64,000 bases of DNA from Pontederia crassipes (Eukaryota > Streptophyta > Magnoliopsida > Commelinales > Pontederiaceae): NCBI GenBank assembly GCA_030549335.1, contig CM060188.1, positions 14,759,501 through 14,823,500 of the forward strand. The letters run 5' to 3'. The notes below the pieces were generated by a model. It worked only from the letters and a program-made list of their open reading frames with translations. It had not been told where the DNA came from and did no database searches. How positions within the stretch are numbered: position 1 is the first letter of the stretch; every line of letters begins with the position of its first letter. Shown here piece after piece: positions 49,851-61,489 of this stretch. The position numbers were made by a program, and so were the translations under genes.

Positions 49851-50266
49851 AAAAAATTTAATAATAATATTAAAAATACATAATTTAAATTTTTTATTTC
49901 TACGGTCATAACCGTCGGAAAAGTCGTCGGAAATTACGACGGATGGTTATCCGTCGAAAATATCGACGTTCCTAATCGTCCAAAAATTAAATAATAATAT
50001 AAATTATTTCCGACGGTCATAACCGTCGAAAACGGAACCGTCGAAAAATCCGTCGCAAATAGCGACGAATTTAGAACCGTCGAAAATTATCCGTCGAAAA
50101 ATCGCGATTTTCTTGTAGTGTGAAGTTTTCTGTATCTGGTCCATTTGTAGGCGATATTTTGAGGGGGAGAGTGAAGGATTAGAGAGTTTATGATACAAGC
50201 TTTAGTTAAAGTGCACATATTAAAGAAGTTAGGCATATACAACCATCCATATTAGAGTAACATCCA

Positions 50267-50671
50267 CTACATTACCAAGACATATATAGCTAGTAGCAAT
50301 ACAATTAAACAAACAAATTTACACACAACATTCGTTCCATTCCTATTAATCCTAACTTCATCGTCATCTAAATTTGCAGCCTCCATTCTATCAATTTTTT
50401 GTAACAAGCAATTAATAACTTGTGTATGTCTCGATTCAAATGATGGATCTAACCATCTGAAGTACGTGCAAGCTCGATGTTGCTGCAAGATCAATCACAA
50501 AAGACAACATTAGATTAGGAAGATAACATTTGAACCGAAAGCAATCAACCAAGGAATTATCAAACTAATCTCATAAAATGGACAACCGTAAAACTGATGT
50601 TCGGGGTTCCGTTCGGTCCAAGATGTTTTTATTATTGCATCTTCTTGGCAATGACATTTAGGCCACGCCAT
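50267..50671 (-). pseudogene. GRF zinc-finger protein gene inside the Mutator-like element
   Basis: First exon from ATG 50671 reads MAWPKCHCQEDAIIKTSWTE then HQFYGCPFY, the C-x-C…C pattern of the GRF zinc finger. A second exon (acceptor at about 50484) reads QHRACTYFRWLDP, the rest of the domain, then a coiled segment and a hydrophobic C-terminal helix (VCLIVLLLAIYVLV). The GT donor that would join the two in frame is not obvious, so it may be broken. Such small GRF plus membrane-helix proteins are often found within plant transposons; no function is established here. Confidence 0.65.
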
Positions 50672-50749
50672 TGCCCTAACCCTACCTGCACATATTGGAT
50701 CACGACGTCATAAGACTAAAATTTCATAGCAACAATGTCCTAAAGTAGC

Positions 50750-51200
50750 TCACCCAACCAATGGCGGAGCGCGGCGGGGCGGTGGCGGAGCGCAGCGGCG
50801 AAGTGCGTCTGGGGCGGTGTCGGGGCCAGGCGGAGCACGGCGGTGGCGGAGTGCATCTGGGGCAGTGTCGGGGCTAGGCGGAGCGCGGTGGCGGAGTGCG
50901 TCTGGGGCGGGGCAGTCGGAGCGCGGCGGGGCGGGGCAGTCGGAGCGCGGCGGGGCGGTCGGAGCGCGGCGGGGCAGTGGCGGAGCATACCCCGATGATG
51001 ACGAAGCACATCTGGCGAGGACGAAGCAGATCTTCGCGGCTCGGATGGAGATCCCGACGACAACGAAGCAGATCTGGCGAGGACGAAGAAGATCTTCGCG
51101 GCTCGGATGGAGATCTGGCGAGGACGAAGCAGATCTGGCAAAGATGAAGCAGATCTGGCGAGGACGAAGCAGATCTGGCGAGGAAGCAGATCCCGATGAT
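50750..51200. repeat. GC-rich subterminal repeats of the right arm
   Basis: GGCGGAGCGCGGCGGGGC units at 50760-50990, followed by GACGAAGCAGATCTGGCGAG units at 51005-51190. These are simple repeats open in several frames. Confidence 0.7.
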
Positions 51201-51581
51201 GACGAAGCAGTTCTACACTGCCATGAAGCAGATCCCTACGATGATGAATGACTGCATACGGCCTACGCTGCAGATGGCCTACGCTGCGGACGGCGAGGAA
51301 CGACAATTGACGACTGTGGATGGACGGCGAGGAACGGCACGGACGGTTGCGGACGCCGGCTGCTTGCAAAGAACTAGGGCACGAGCAGCGAATGTGGGAG
51401 CAAATGTGCTCGGATCGAAACAAAACAAAAAAAAATCGAAAAAAAGAAAATAGATTAAAAAAATGCTTTCAAAGCCGCGCCCGTCGGATCTCCATCCGAT
51501 CCGACGGGCGTAGATGGGGGAGGGGGGTCCTCCCCCCATTAAATCCATATATATATATATGTATGAGAGATATATTAGAGT

Positions 51582-53213
51582 GCATACAAACATTTGTGTA
51601 TGTACCCTGCAATCCCAAGATCTCAGCCGCCAAATTCAAATAAACGGTTGAGATCAAAAAGTCAAATAGGCTGGGGTTCAAGGATGGTTCAACAGGTTCA
51701 ATACGAAAAAAAATGTCACTCGGTCGGTCCAGCAGGAGCATTCCAATACGGGGTGCCATTGTCCGTCAGATCCAGCACACCCCTCCCTCAACGATATGAA
51801 AGCTTCTCTCCAACAAGTGCCATTGCTCGTCGAATCTCGAAGTTCGCTGGATCTGTAGGCACCACAAGATCACGAGGTTCGCCGGATCTCTGAAGAAGGT
51901 GTTGCTAGATCTAAAGCGCCATCGCCGTTGGGATTGGGATTCAAAAATTGGGAATATCTCGGACTCCTCTCTCCTTAGTAGGCATCGCCGGAATAAAAGA
52001 GGGCCGTGAGCTCATCTCCTCTCGCTCGTGTTCCTCCAATCACAATAAAAAAAAGCAGTAAAAGTTGAGTCGCTCACCCAGCAGAGTCTAACATTATGTA
52101 ATCAATTGGAAATAGAGTAACTACAAGCAGGATTGATTTTCCAAAAGAGTCCTCAAGTACTTTTTTCCAAGGAAGAATAGAGTAAATATGAAACGTGAAA
52201 ATCCAGAAAAAAAATGTGACATAGCTACTACAACACTGATTGGTTCAACAATATCTCTTCTAGCTGCTCACATAAACACTGATATAGCTGATACAACATT
52301 GATTTGATTCAACTGAAAAAAGAATTGCCTCAATAAGCATATGAAAATGCATCCATCACTTTCGCTTCCAGCTCCTGCAGGTCACATAAAAACTTGTTAT
52401 CTATTATGAAATTCACTTTCAACTCCGTTGAGAATAGTTATAAGTAATTAGAAACTACGAGAAAGCCTCAAAGAAAGAATCCGTGAGAAAGCCTTTGTGA
52501 AGATAACTTCACCAGCATGAATAGTGAAGACAACTTCGCCTGCTTACACGTTAAGGAAAACAAAATGACAATGGCAATATATTGAAGAATAAAAATTATT
52601 CGGATGTCTTGAAGAATGTAATGAATGAAAAGAAACCTACCTATCAAAGATCTATTGTAGATCTGTTATGAGAAAACAAGGAAGAGTTTAGTTCTCATAG
52701 ATCTATTGCACAAGGAACCAAATAAATTCGTTGCAAAAAAAGAAAAGAAAAAAAATAAGATCCTGGTGGCTGACACTTATTGTAGATAGAAAATGTAGCA
52801 CAATCCATCGAAGAGAGTGGAAAAATCGGCACTTGCAGCGGAGAGAAACCAGCGCCGCACAACATTTTTACCCTATCTTCGATGGATTGCCTCTAGAGGG
52901 TGAAAACTTGAGAAGAAATGCCAGGGGCAAAGTCTCATGCAAGAGTAATACCTGAGCAGAATCGTGAGGGGAAACGTCTGAGTAGAATCATGAGGAGGAT
53001 GGAACGGAGAACGCCTGAGCAAAATTTATGGGGGAGGTGGTGAACCGGCTGAACGAAGTTTCTCATTTGTAAATGAGCCAGAGCAAGCCCTTGAACCACG
53101 GATGGTTCATCACTTAGACCGCGCCTTTAAGAAAGATATATTATCTCAACCCTTTATTTGGAATGAACAACCATGATGTTGGGATTGCAGGGTGCATACA
53201 CAAATGTGTGTAT
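51582..53213. mobile_element. TIR element, 1.6 kb, non-autonomous
   Basis: The left end GCATACAAACATTTGTGTATG is followed by ACCCTGCAATCCCAA and, within 75 bp, GGTTGAGAT. Read from the right on the other strand: CATACACACATTTGTGTATG, CACCCTGCAATCCCAA and GGTTGAGAT. Interior AT-rich without a transposase. The right end directly abuts the LTR element, and no target duplication could be defined. Confidence 0.7.
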
Positions 53214-53214
53214 G

Positions 53215-53891
53215 TGTCACGGGATCATTCTCGTACACTAGATCACGTGTGGTGACTAGGTAGATAGGCACATAGTCAAGTTTGTTTTGAGTTTGCAGCA
53301 GAAGTTATATGGTCGAGATGACTATGCCGATAGTCGCTCTTATAGACATTCAATCACGGACATGACTAGAGAGTTAGACTACTCATCATGGAACTATGAC
53401 AATAGCGCGTTGCGGCGCTAATGCAGGCACTTGGACACTTAAAGTCCGAAGGTTGAAAGGGGCAATCGAGGAACCATGAGACGCTACGAAAGGATACCGA
53501 TGTGGGTTGCCACCCCATGCTCAAAATCATGACACTAGAATTAAAGAAAAGCTTGCTTGTATTAAATATGATGAAACATAACATACAATTGGGCCTCGGA
53601 AGGCACTAGTGAACTTCTCCCAGTGTGTCGTAGGTATAGGAGTCTTATTACATATTGAAGATGCAAATGACGTATCCTACGGCTTACGTCACCTACTTGG
53701 CCATTCATAAGGACAACCTTATAAGATAATTGCTTTAAGGGCGAATAACTTGGTACTCCGCAATATTACATAGTGCGGGGCAGCTGCATGTGTTTCATAG
53801 TTTCGACACTGATCGACTGAGAGCCGTAAGTTGAGCTGGCACTGGTGCCGCAAGGTTTCGCGCTTCGTGTCACGAAAAATGCCCCGTGACA
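53215..53891 (-). repeat. LTR (left copy, 3' LTR of the element)
   Basis: 677 bp, TGTCACGGGATC to CCCCGTGACA; partner of 56894-57560. Confidence 0.88.
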
Positions 53892-53903
53892 TTCTCCCCC
53901 ACC
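53892..53903 (-). other. Polypurine tract
   Basis: Minus strand GGTGGGGGAGAA directly preceding the 3' LTR. Confidence 0.8.
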
Positions 53904-54356
53904 AAAGTCGGCGATGCCCCCATGCCATTGTTCGGGCTTTCTCGGGGCTTTTGTCTTCAGTTTTGACTTCGCTTGTCTCGTTCAATTCTGTCTTTTTTAT
54001 CTTGACTTCTACTTCATCAGCATCGCGTAGCGTCAGGAATGCCCGCTTCTTGAGGTCTCACTAAGGACTCCTCCCTTAGGCCTGCTTTGCTTACTGATCT
54101 TTCGTTCAATTTGGGGTCATCAATTGTGCAGCGCCAGTGGAGTCCGCTATGTGCGGTCTGACTTCATCAAGCAACTATCCATCCATCAAGTCTTTGTTGG
54201 CTTCACTTCTCTTCAACTTGTACAACGTCAACTTGTGTGGTTTGGCTTCTTTGGGGTGAAACAACTCTTGTATGCCTTTAGAAATTGCTCGGACGAAGAG
54301 TTGTCTTAAGGTCGTGCAGAACACGATGAAGAGTCTCGTCATTCGACCTGTATGAC

Positions 54357-55025
54357 TTAACTCGATGTCCTTATATTACGGATGGCCGCGACATAAGGTC
54401 TCCCTTCCGTCGAATGCGAAGTACGGGATTATCTCACCCTCGATGATCGTTCTAGAATTTCGACGGCTTGAAATGGCACAAGCTCTTTGATGACGACGTT
54501 TGCAACTTGTCTGCTTCGGGTGCTTTGGATCACTATGATAAGTGACAAGAGTCTTCTCACGGATGCTTCGTGATGCTTCAGGTCTCTTTCTGGGCTTGAC
54601 TCAATGTCTCTATATTGTAAGTGGTTGTAACGTAGAGTCGTCCATTCCTCCGTCGAATGAAGAGCATAGGATCACCACCTCCTTGGTGATCACCTGATGT
54701 TTCGGCTGTCTTGAGGCGGGACAAATTTCTTTGATATAACACTTCATGCTTTGTCCATTCCGAGTCATCATGATGAGCGACGAGAGTCTCCTCACTCTCT
54801 TTTGTGGTTCAACTCACTGTCTCCATGTTGCAGGTGATTGCAACGTAGGGTTCTTCATCCGTCGAGTGTTGAGTGCGGGGCCACTTTACCCTTGGCGGTC
54901 ATCTGATATCTCGACGATTTGAAGTGGAACAAGGTTCTCGGATATAACACTCTCTACCTTGTCCACTTCAGGTCGCTATAGTGAGTGACGGGAGTCTCCG
55001 CACATTCTTGTGGTTCAACCCGATC
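54357..55025 (-). repeat. Tandem repeat of 207-239 bp in the LTR element interior
   Basis: Units begin at about 54357, 54596, 54806 and 55013 (CTTGACTCAATGTCTC and variants). Each holds a TCCGTCGA…TGAAGAG/GAGTGCGGG block, GATNNTTCGNCGNNTTGA and AGTGACGNGAGTCTNCTCAC. Copies are about 65-75% alike. Minus-strand reading gives similar peptides interrupted by stops. Confidence 0.75.
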
Positions 55026-56877
55026 CTCCTGCATCAATGGGCTATCTTGTCTTTGGCATAATAGCTTCCTCTTTGCGACTTACCCTTTTCTTTCCCACCA
55101 TTGTCCTTACCCAAGGGTTTTGGTGGTATGACACTTGTCTTGGCATGAACATTTTGGCAGCGACGACTAGCGAGCAGAGGTTGGACGATCATGTCATTCC
55201 AACTCTGTCCTAGTTCAAAGCTTTACCCCTCTGCTTGAAGAGCACCAACATTGGGTCTTCTTCATTCTGGAAACATTGTAGGTGGAGCTCGGTGATATCT
55301 TTCACGTTCTCCTTCAACATGTTCATCTGGCCGATGCTGAACAAAGCAATCTAGACCTCCAGTCCCAACTTGTCAGGGGCTTGCATAATTAATGAGCTGC
55401 AACTTCCTCTGTCCCATGCCTTGATGGGATCCATGTTTGTCACATTCACGTTGTCATGATGGCAACGCCATGCTGAGTTTGCCGCATGTTGCAGGGTTCT
55501 TAGGATATGTCTTCTTCCGATTTTGGGACCTCATTTGAAGCTTAGGCAACACCTTTGGGTATGAACGGTGTGAGATCGTTATGCATGATCACGAAGAGGA
55601 TGCACCTTAGATGCTCGTTCGTTCGCAATCTAGACGATGTAACGCCATTGTGCTTGTCAGTAAGGATCATGCGCCTTTGACATACTTGTCCACTGGACGG
55701 TTGACCCTTTGTGAAAGAATAGTCGTTCCGGGTCTTCAACGAACTATGGGGTGATCGTGAAGACACTCCACCTGGGCAAGCGGATTGTGGGTGATAAACT
55801 TATGGCATGAGCTTCCAACGTTATCTCCATCTTCATTCGAAGGGACAACATCGCCAATGTGTTCCTTCGAAACTTTCGGATTGCGATCCTTGGAGGCCGC
55901 TTTGATTACTCGAGGTGCTATCCGAGAGAAAAGGGTACTCCTTTCTTCGGTTGGCGGCGGAACGCTTGACAATAGCATTCCAAGGTTCGTCGATGCTCGA
56001 CGCTTATATCATTTGCCAAATTGGTTGTTGAATTGAGGCGTCGATTTGCGTTGGCATGTACTAGGTTCGTCTCGACCCTTGATGGATGACATCACGCTGC
56101 TTGCGGGGCGACACTTAACGAGGTAGGCAAGGCTGGCAGCTCGTCCCTAAGTGTTTGCAAGTAATTAATGCTTTGCTCCATCTCTAAAAGTTATCGTGGC
56201 GTGGCAGGAGATGCTGCGACACGACAAGATGCTTGTGATTGATGCTCCTTAGACGATAAGATGATATTCCTTCGCCGAAAGGGACCATGAACCTTGATGC
56301 TTAAACTTGAGCCAACTTCTTCCGTGAAGCGATTGTGCACTTCACGTTGCATGACTGGACATGCGATGCGACATCACAAAATATCGAACAACGCAAAGTC
56401 ATCATGATAATGCATGATCGACAGTCCCTGAATGCAACACGGGTCATTCGAGTTACACGACGTTTGTGTAAGCGACCCCTTGGTATGGGTAGTGCAAGAC
56501 CATAATGCGAAGCATATGGCCACTCTTGACGTAGCGCGACACTTCAAGATTTCTGACTGTATACTTGGGGTGGTTGATCTACTCGAGTGAGCAACACATG
56601 ACCGTCCCAGTTAGGCGGGGAAATCAGTCCGCCATCATGATGCATGACGGATGTTCTTTGACACGACATTGGTGTATGAGGAACATGCTACGGGGCACGA
56701 CTAGGCGTGCGACGAGGAAGCTTGCCACGCATTCTCGTTGGCGTCCATGATAAAAAATCATGGTACCAGTGCACCTGGGCATGATGGAGTTTTTGAGCGG
56801 AAGCACTTTTCCTACGACAGGGCACGTCGCGACGACACAAGCGAGTCATCGTCATTGGGCAATCCAAGCAGGAAGAA

Positions 56878-56891
56878 CTGCTCTGATACCA
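56878..56891 (-). other. Primer-binding site (initiator Met tRNA)
   Basis: Minus strand TGGTATCAGAGCAG, two bases from the LTR end. Confidence 0.85.
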
Positions 56892-56893
56892 CT

Positions 56894-57560
56894 TGTTACG
56901 GGGTCATTCTCGGACATTAGATCGTGTGCGATGACTAGGCGGATAGGCACCTAGCCAAGCCTATTTTGAGTTTGCACCGGAAGTTGTATGATCGAGATGA
57001 CTATGTTGAGAGTCGCTCTTATAGGCATTCAATCAGGGACGTGACTAGAGTGTTGGACTACTCATCATGGAACCGTAGCAATAGCGCGTTACAACGCTAA
57101 TGCAAGCGCTTGGGCACTTAAAGTCTGAAGGGGCCGTCGAGGAACCACGAGATGTCACGAAGAGACACCGATGTGGGTTGCCACCCCACGCTCAAGGTCA
57201 TGACTAGAATTAAAAAAAAGCTTGCTTGTATTAAATATGATGAAATATAATATACAAATGAGTCTCGGAAGACACTAGTGAACTCCTCCCAATGTACCGT
57301 AGGTACAGAAGTCTTATTACATATTGAAGATGTAAAAAGACGTACCCTACGGGTTACGTCACATACTTGGCCATTCATAAGGTCGGTCTTACAAGATAAA
57401 TGCCATAAGGACGGATAACTTAGTACTTTGCAATATTACGCAGTGCGGGGCAGTTGTATGTGTTCCATGGTTTCAGCGCTGAGCGGTCGAGAGCTGTAAG
57501 TTGAGCGGTACTGATGCTGCGAGGCTTCGCGCTTCGTGTCACGGAAAACGCCTCGTGACA
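56894..57560 (-). repeat. LTR (right copy, 5' LTR of the element)
   Basis: 667 bp, TGTTACGGGGTC to CCTCGTGACA; partner of 53215-53891. Confidence 0.88.
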
Positions 57561-57619
57561 TTGCACCATAATATAGCACCCTTTCTCTCTTTAAGGATTA
57601 ATACACCTTCATAGCATCT

Positions 57620-57955
57620 TCCGCTTTAGAAGGATGTTGAACACATCTCAAATGTTTGTCCACTTATCAATGATCGAGATAATTGATATTTTTAAATGAT
57701 AGAATTTAATCACTTATGATCAGAATCATTGATTAGTAAATCAACGATTGAGATGCACTCAACATCCCTCCAGAGTGCTCCGGAGGGATGCTCAGGAGGG
57801 ATGTTGAGCGTATCTCAATCGTTCATCCACTCATCAACGATTGAAATAATTAATATTTTTAAATAATAGTATTTAATCACACTTCTGAATGGATCAACGA
57901 TTGAGATGCGCTCAACATTTCTCCGGAGCGAAAGGTACTCTGGAGGTGCGTTAAT
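57620..57955. repeat. Palindromic MITE-like repeat
   Basis: CTCAACATCCCTCC at about 57757 is inverted as GGAGGGATGTTGAG at about 57793. The 85-bp block TTTGTCCACTTATCAATGATCGAGATAATT… at 57650 recurs directly at about 57820. Non-coding. Confidence 0.65.
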
Positions 57956-57959
57956 ATAT

Positions 57960-58080
57960 ATATATATATATTGTTTTTAAGTTCAGTATTTATTCGACTT
58001 TTGTCAAATTTTATTTTTTTGTCTTCTCATGGACCATTGTATATTTAAATTTCACACATCCACGTAAAGATTTTTTGTAG

Positions 58081-58125
<45 letters not shown>

Positions 58126-59400
58126 TAGGTGCTAAATCATTAGTGAATTAATAATTTTTTAACAAATTTGATTTATAAGTTAAAATATGGGCTCTTCGTC
58201 ATAAAATAGTTTCTACTTTCTAACTTATTTTATACAAAATAGTCTCTAATTAATTTATATTCTTTCTTCAGCATTATATATATGAGAAAAATGCAATCAT
58301 AATTTACTCTCTATTTTTCAATTATGCGATGCACTATTCATAACAGACATTAATTACCCTTCCTTACTCAATTATAACTCACTATATCTGCACATTGCAC
58401 CAAAGAAATCCATTCATCTTCGTCACCATTCAATTATGACCTGTCACTGACTCACTTATTAACTAACCATCCTCAATATCACCGTTGGTGGAGGAGCATT
58501 GTGCACATTATGAGCAGAAGGATCACACGCACCGTTCAATATGTATAAGTTTCATTTTATTTTCTGTTTTTTAGTTTCTCGATCCTTGTAATTTAATATT
58601 TATTATGTATTTTATTTCCTCCTTGAAATTTTACCAACACGTTTTATCCAATATTTGAATTATTTATTTTATTTCTTGTATTATTTATGCAATATCTCTT
58701 CTTTCCTTTTATTTTTTTTTCCCTGAAGTTATTTTTTCGTTCTGCTTTTCTTTTTATCTTTCAATTTCTTTCAACTTCACATATGCTTCCTCCTCCACAT
58801 GAGCAATTTTATTTTTTTTCGTCTTTACTTTCCCATCTTTATTCTTTACATTTATTATGCATGATCATTTTTTTAATTATACATATTATTATATGTTGTC
58901 GATAAAATAATGATTTGACTATTATTTTATATCGTATCATTTCATAACAAAAAGTTGATCAAGCAATTTTTTTGTTCAAACACACATATTTGAAAATCAG
59001 ATTATAACACATCACATGCAATCTATCTAATATTTCTTTAAAATTTGATATAGAAGATATAAAACTTCATTAAATACAAAATTGAATCATATAAACAAAA
59101 TTAACATATTTATTATAATAAAATAATTATTTAGGAATAGATATGATAATAAATTAAAATTGAACGAAGTGCAAGGGCAGGATGCATTTAAACATATCCT
59201 ATCATTGCATTCTCATTTATTTATTTTCTATTTTTTTATTCCATTTAAATCTTTATGTATCATTAAAGCACGATTAATTAGGATGCTTTAATAATTAATT
59301 AAAAACTATTATATATCAGGTTTTTTCTTTCCACTTTCACACTTCTAACATTGTTAAATCACGAATTTATAAAGCCATGCTTATAGAGGGGTTACAAATT
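57960..59400. other. AT-rich, no gene seen
   Basis: (TA)n tracts at 57954-57970 and 58082-58124; otherwise AT-rich without coding signal. Confidence 0.5.
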
Positions 59401-59514
59401 ACTCTACTCCGTTGTTTCTAATTTATTTTTTGAATACGAAAAGATACCATAGCCATAAAGCAGTTATTTTCTTTATTTCGCTTGTCCTCCAAACGTGTCA
59501 CATTCCCCGCTTGA

Positions 59515-59778
59515 TTAAACGATAAGTTTTTCTCTCTTCTTTCGACTTCTCTCCGTTTCCTTCTCCATCCGCATGAACAACTTTCCCCGAAGCCCATCCG
59601 CATCTCTTGAGGAATGTGCAGAGGGATCCACTTCGTGAACGAACGGCCAAACCCGACAAACATCTGCAACGTCTCTATTGCGCAGCACACCTCCATCATC
59701 GATCATTTCTTGTTGTGTGAGAATCCGAACCGATCCATCAGCACCTTCTTGCTTCTCCGGAGAAGGCTCGGCAACCAT
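59515..59778 (-). other. Small unrecognised reading frame
   Basis: 87 codons from ATG 59778 (MVAEPSPEKQEGADG… ending RKKREKLIV), GC-richer than its surroundings and adjacent to the CACTA candidate. It contains half of a degenerate direct repeat (CGTCTCTATTGCGCAGCACACCTCC against TGTCTCTATTCCACGCGCGACACCTCC). Could be a gene fragment; no family recognised. Confidence 0.3.
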
Positions 59779-59856
59779 CAATTTGATGGTTCGTTCAGCC
59801 AGACCTGGCGAACATCCAATGTCTCTATTCCACGCGCGACACCTCCGGCGTCCTCA

Positions 59857-61122
59857 CACTACAAGAATTTTAGTGATTTCCAATGACCAAATCCATCGGA
59901 AATCACATAAAATTCATCAAAAAATGAACTTTCCGACGGAAAGTGAATGGTCGAAAATGTTCTCATCGTTAAAAATTTTCGATGGATGCACAAAAACTGT
60001 CGGTAGTTTAGAAGGCTTCACCGTCATAAAGTTGTCCCTGAGAAGCTACTACAAATGTGTCCCGCCGAGTTTCCTACATAAGAAACTATCTTTAGTATTC
60101 CCGTCGGAACGTTCGATTGCTCTCACTCGCCGAAATGTCCGGGGGTGGGGAGGGGGGGGGGGGGGGGCAGTCCCAACGAAACGTTCGACGGATCTAACCC
60201 ATTGAAACCTCCACGAGGCTAATCTCGTCGGGACTTTAGATGGGCCACAACCGTCGAAGCTTGCGATAGGAAAAATACTGTCAGAGGTATAATATCCCTA
60301 AGTTAATCATGATTAGATGTATGAATGTGATGCTATATTACCTTATTGATAAGCTCTATGAATGTGATGTTAAGACTTACACTTTAATATCAACTATTGG
60401 AGTGTGAAAGCGATGGAAATTTACTTAAGACATAAAAATGTGATTTTTAAAAAAAATGAAAATTTAGAAAATTAAAGTCCTGATAATTATTCTTATATAT
60501 GAAAGTTAGATGTTGGTCCGAACACTATTTGTCCTAAGACTTGTAATCTTAATCAATGTGTATATACTAACAATATGATATATCTTAATATTATCCTAAG
60601 ACACATGTATATTAAAAAAATATTATACATGTATGTATGTATGTATGTATGTAAAATAGGAATATTGAATATTTTAACTTCTTTATAAGAAGAGATTGAA
60701 AATATTTGTGATATAAAAAATGTCGACGTAAAAACCTTGCATTTCTTACTCTAATTATAATATAATGATGATCATCATGAAATGACATTCATAAAAATAA
60801 TAGTTGAATTAACTATAATATAACGATGTTCATAATGAACTAATAACTATAATCCAATAGCATACTCAGATAAAATATTCAACTTCAATTTTATTAATAT
60901 TTAATATACATACATACATACATACATACATACATACATACATACATACATACATACATACATACATACATACATACATACTCTAATGATATTATTTAAA
61001 AGTAAATGAATTATTTATGTAGATTATTGGAAGAAAGTTAAAAATTTAAGTATACATTTAAGATAATTATTATAATAAACAAACTTAATTAAGAACGACA
61101 AAAAAGTGAATTCATTGTAGTG
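59857..61122. mobile_element. Candidate second CACTA element, degenerate
   Basis: The left end CACTACAAGAATTTTAG is followed by GATTTCCAATG, CCGACGGAAAG and CTGTCGGTAG units resembling those of the 47.8-kb element. A possible right end, CACTACAATGAATT, is read from the other strand at 61122. No target duplication matches and no protein is encoded. The left end is good, the right end tentative. Confidence 0.55.
60909..60981. repeat. (CATA)n microsatellite
   Basis: About 18 uninterrupted CATA units; a shorter (TATG)n tract lies at 60629-60653. Confidence 0.9.
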
Positions 61123-61489
61123 GAAATTTTTGAAACAAAAAGACAAAAAAACTACAAATTATAAAAAGATTTAGGTAAGAGAAAAAAACTACATATCATT
61201 AACATCTTCCTTGTTGTCGTCATCTATTATATGTATGTATGTGGAAAGGTAGAAATTAACTTAAAATGTTTAAATATTTGAAACATTTTTTTAAGTATGA
61301 TATATAATTATAAAAAAACTTTAATTTTGCTATGTTATATATCTTTGGAAAAAATGGGAGTGTGCCTGGACACGGAATACCCTTTTTATTTCACCTTTGG
61401 ATCAAGAACATGTGGTTAAGATTGATTATAGTTGGCTCAAAAGAATTGATTGAGAAAAACCGTAGAGAAAACCCCCGTCTCTTTCCTTT

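Larger units (their letters stand above)
47812..50120. mobile_element. Non-autonomous CACTA element, 2.3 kb
   Basis: Ends CACTACAAGAAAAACGCG (left) and CACTACAAGAAAATCGCG (read from the right), the standard plant CACTA terminus. Flanking sequence rejoins as CCCATTTGAAGTTTTCTG, which exists uninterrupted at 47725, leaving a 2-4 bp shared TGAA at the junctions. It contains no transposase. The interior is made of palindromic CCGACGGT / ACCGTCGG units organised in three tandem arrays plus a GA-rich block. Confidence 0.92.
44514..51546. mobile_element. 7-kb Mutator-like element with long TIRs, carrying FAR1-type and GRF genes, split by a CACTA
   Basis: The left end starts GATTTAATGGAGGGGGGAGG. 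Read from the right on the other strand the end is GGATTTAATGGGGGGAGGAC. The two arms match for about 190 bp (44514-44700 and 51365-51546), sharing GCCCGTCGGAT, GGCTTTGAAAGC, TTGTTTCGATCC, AGCACATT and TTGCAAGCAGCCG. Both flanks are (TA)n, so the target duplication cannot be resolved. Inside are GC-rich tandem repeats at each side, a plus-strand FAR1-type transposase remnant, a minus-strand GRF zinc-finger frame and a whole nested CACTA element. TIR length and FAR1-type protein place it in the Mutator superfamily. Confidence 0.85.
53215..57560 (-). mobile_element. LTR retroelement, minus strand, lacking recognisable pol
   Basis: Two LTRs (53215-53891 and 56894-57560) share long blocks such as GACTACTCATCATGGAAC and GATGTGGGTTGCCACCCCA, each beginning TGT(C/T)ACGGG(A/G)TC and ending GTGACA. 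Next to the right LTR the minus strand reads TGGTATCAGAGCAG, complementary to the 3' end of initiator-Met tRNA. Next to the left LTR it reads GGTGGGGGAGAA, the polypurine tract. The orientation is therefore minus. The 3.0-kb interior shows no protease, reverse transcriptase or integrase motif, so this is a non-autonomous derivative. No 5-bp target duplication was found. LTR divergence (roughly one difference in seven to eight bases by eye) suggests an old insertion. Confidence 0.88.

Noticed and set aside
50740..51423. Minus-strand frame of about 227 codons
   Set aside because: GC-rich simple repeats near the right TIR; repetitive Ala/Arg/Pro composition without domain.
53215..57560. Possible endogenous plant pararetrovirus
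   Set aside because: Paired LTRs with a Met-tRNA primer site and polypurine tract identify a retroelement; no virus-type movement or coat protein motifs were seen.
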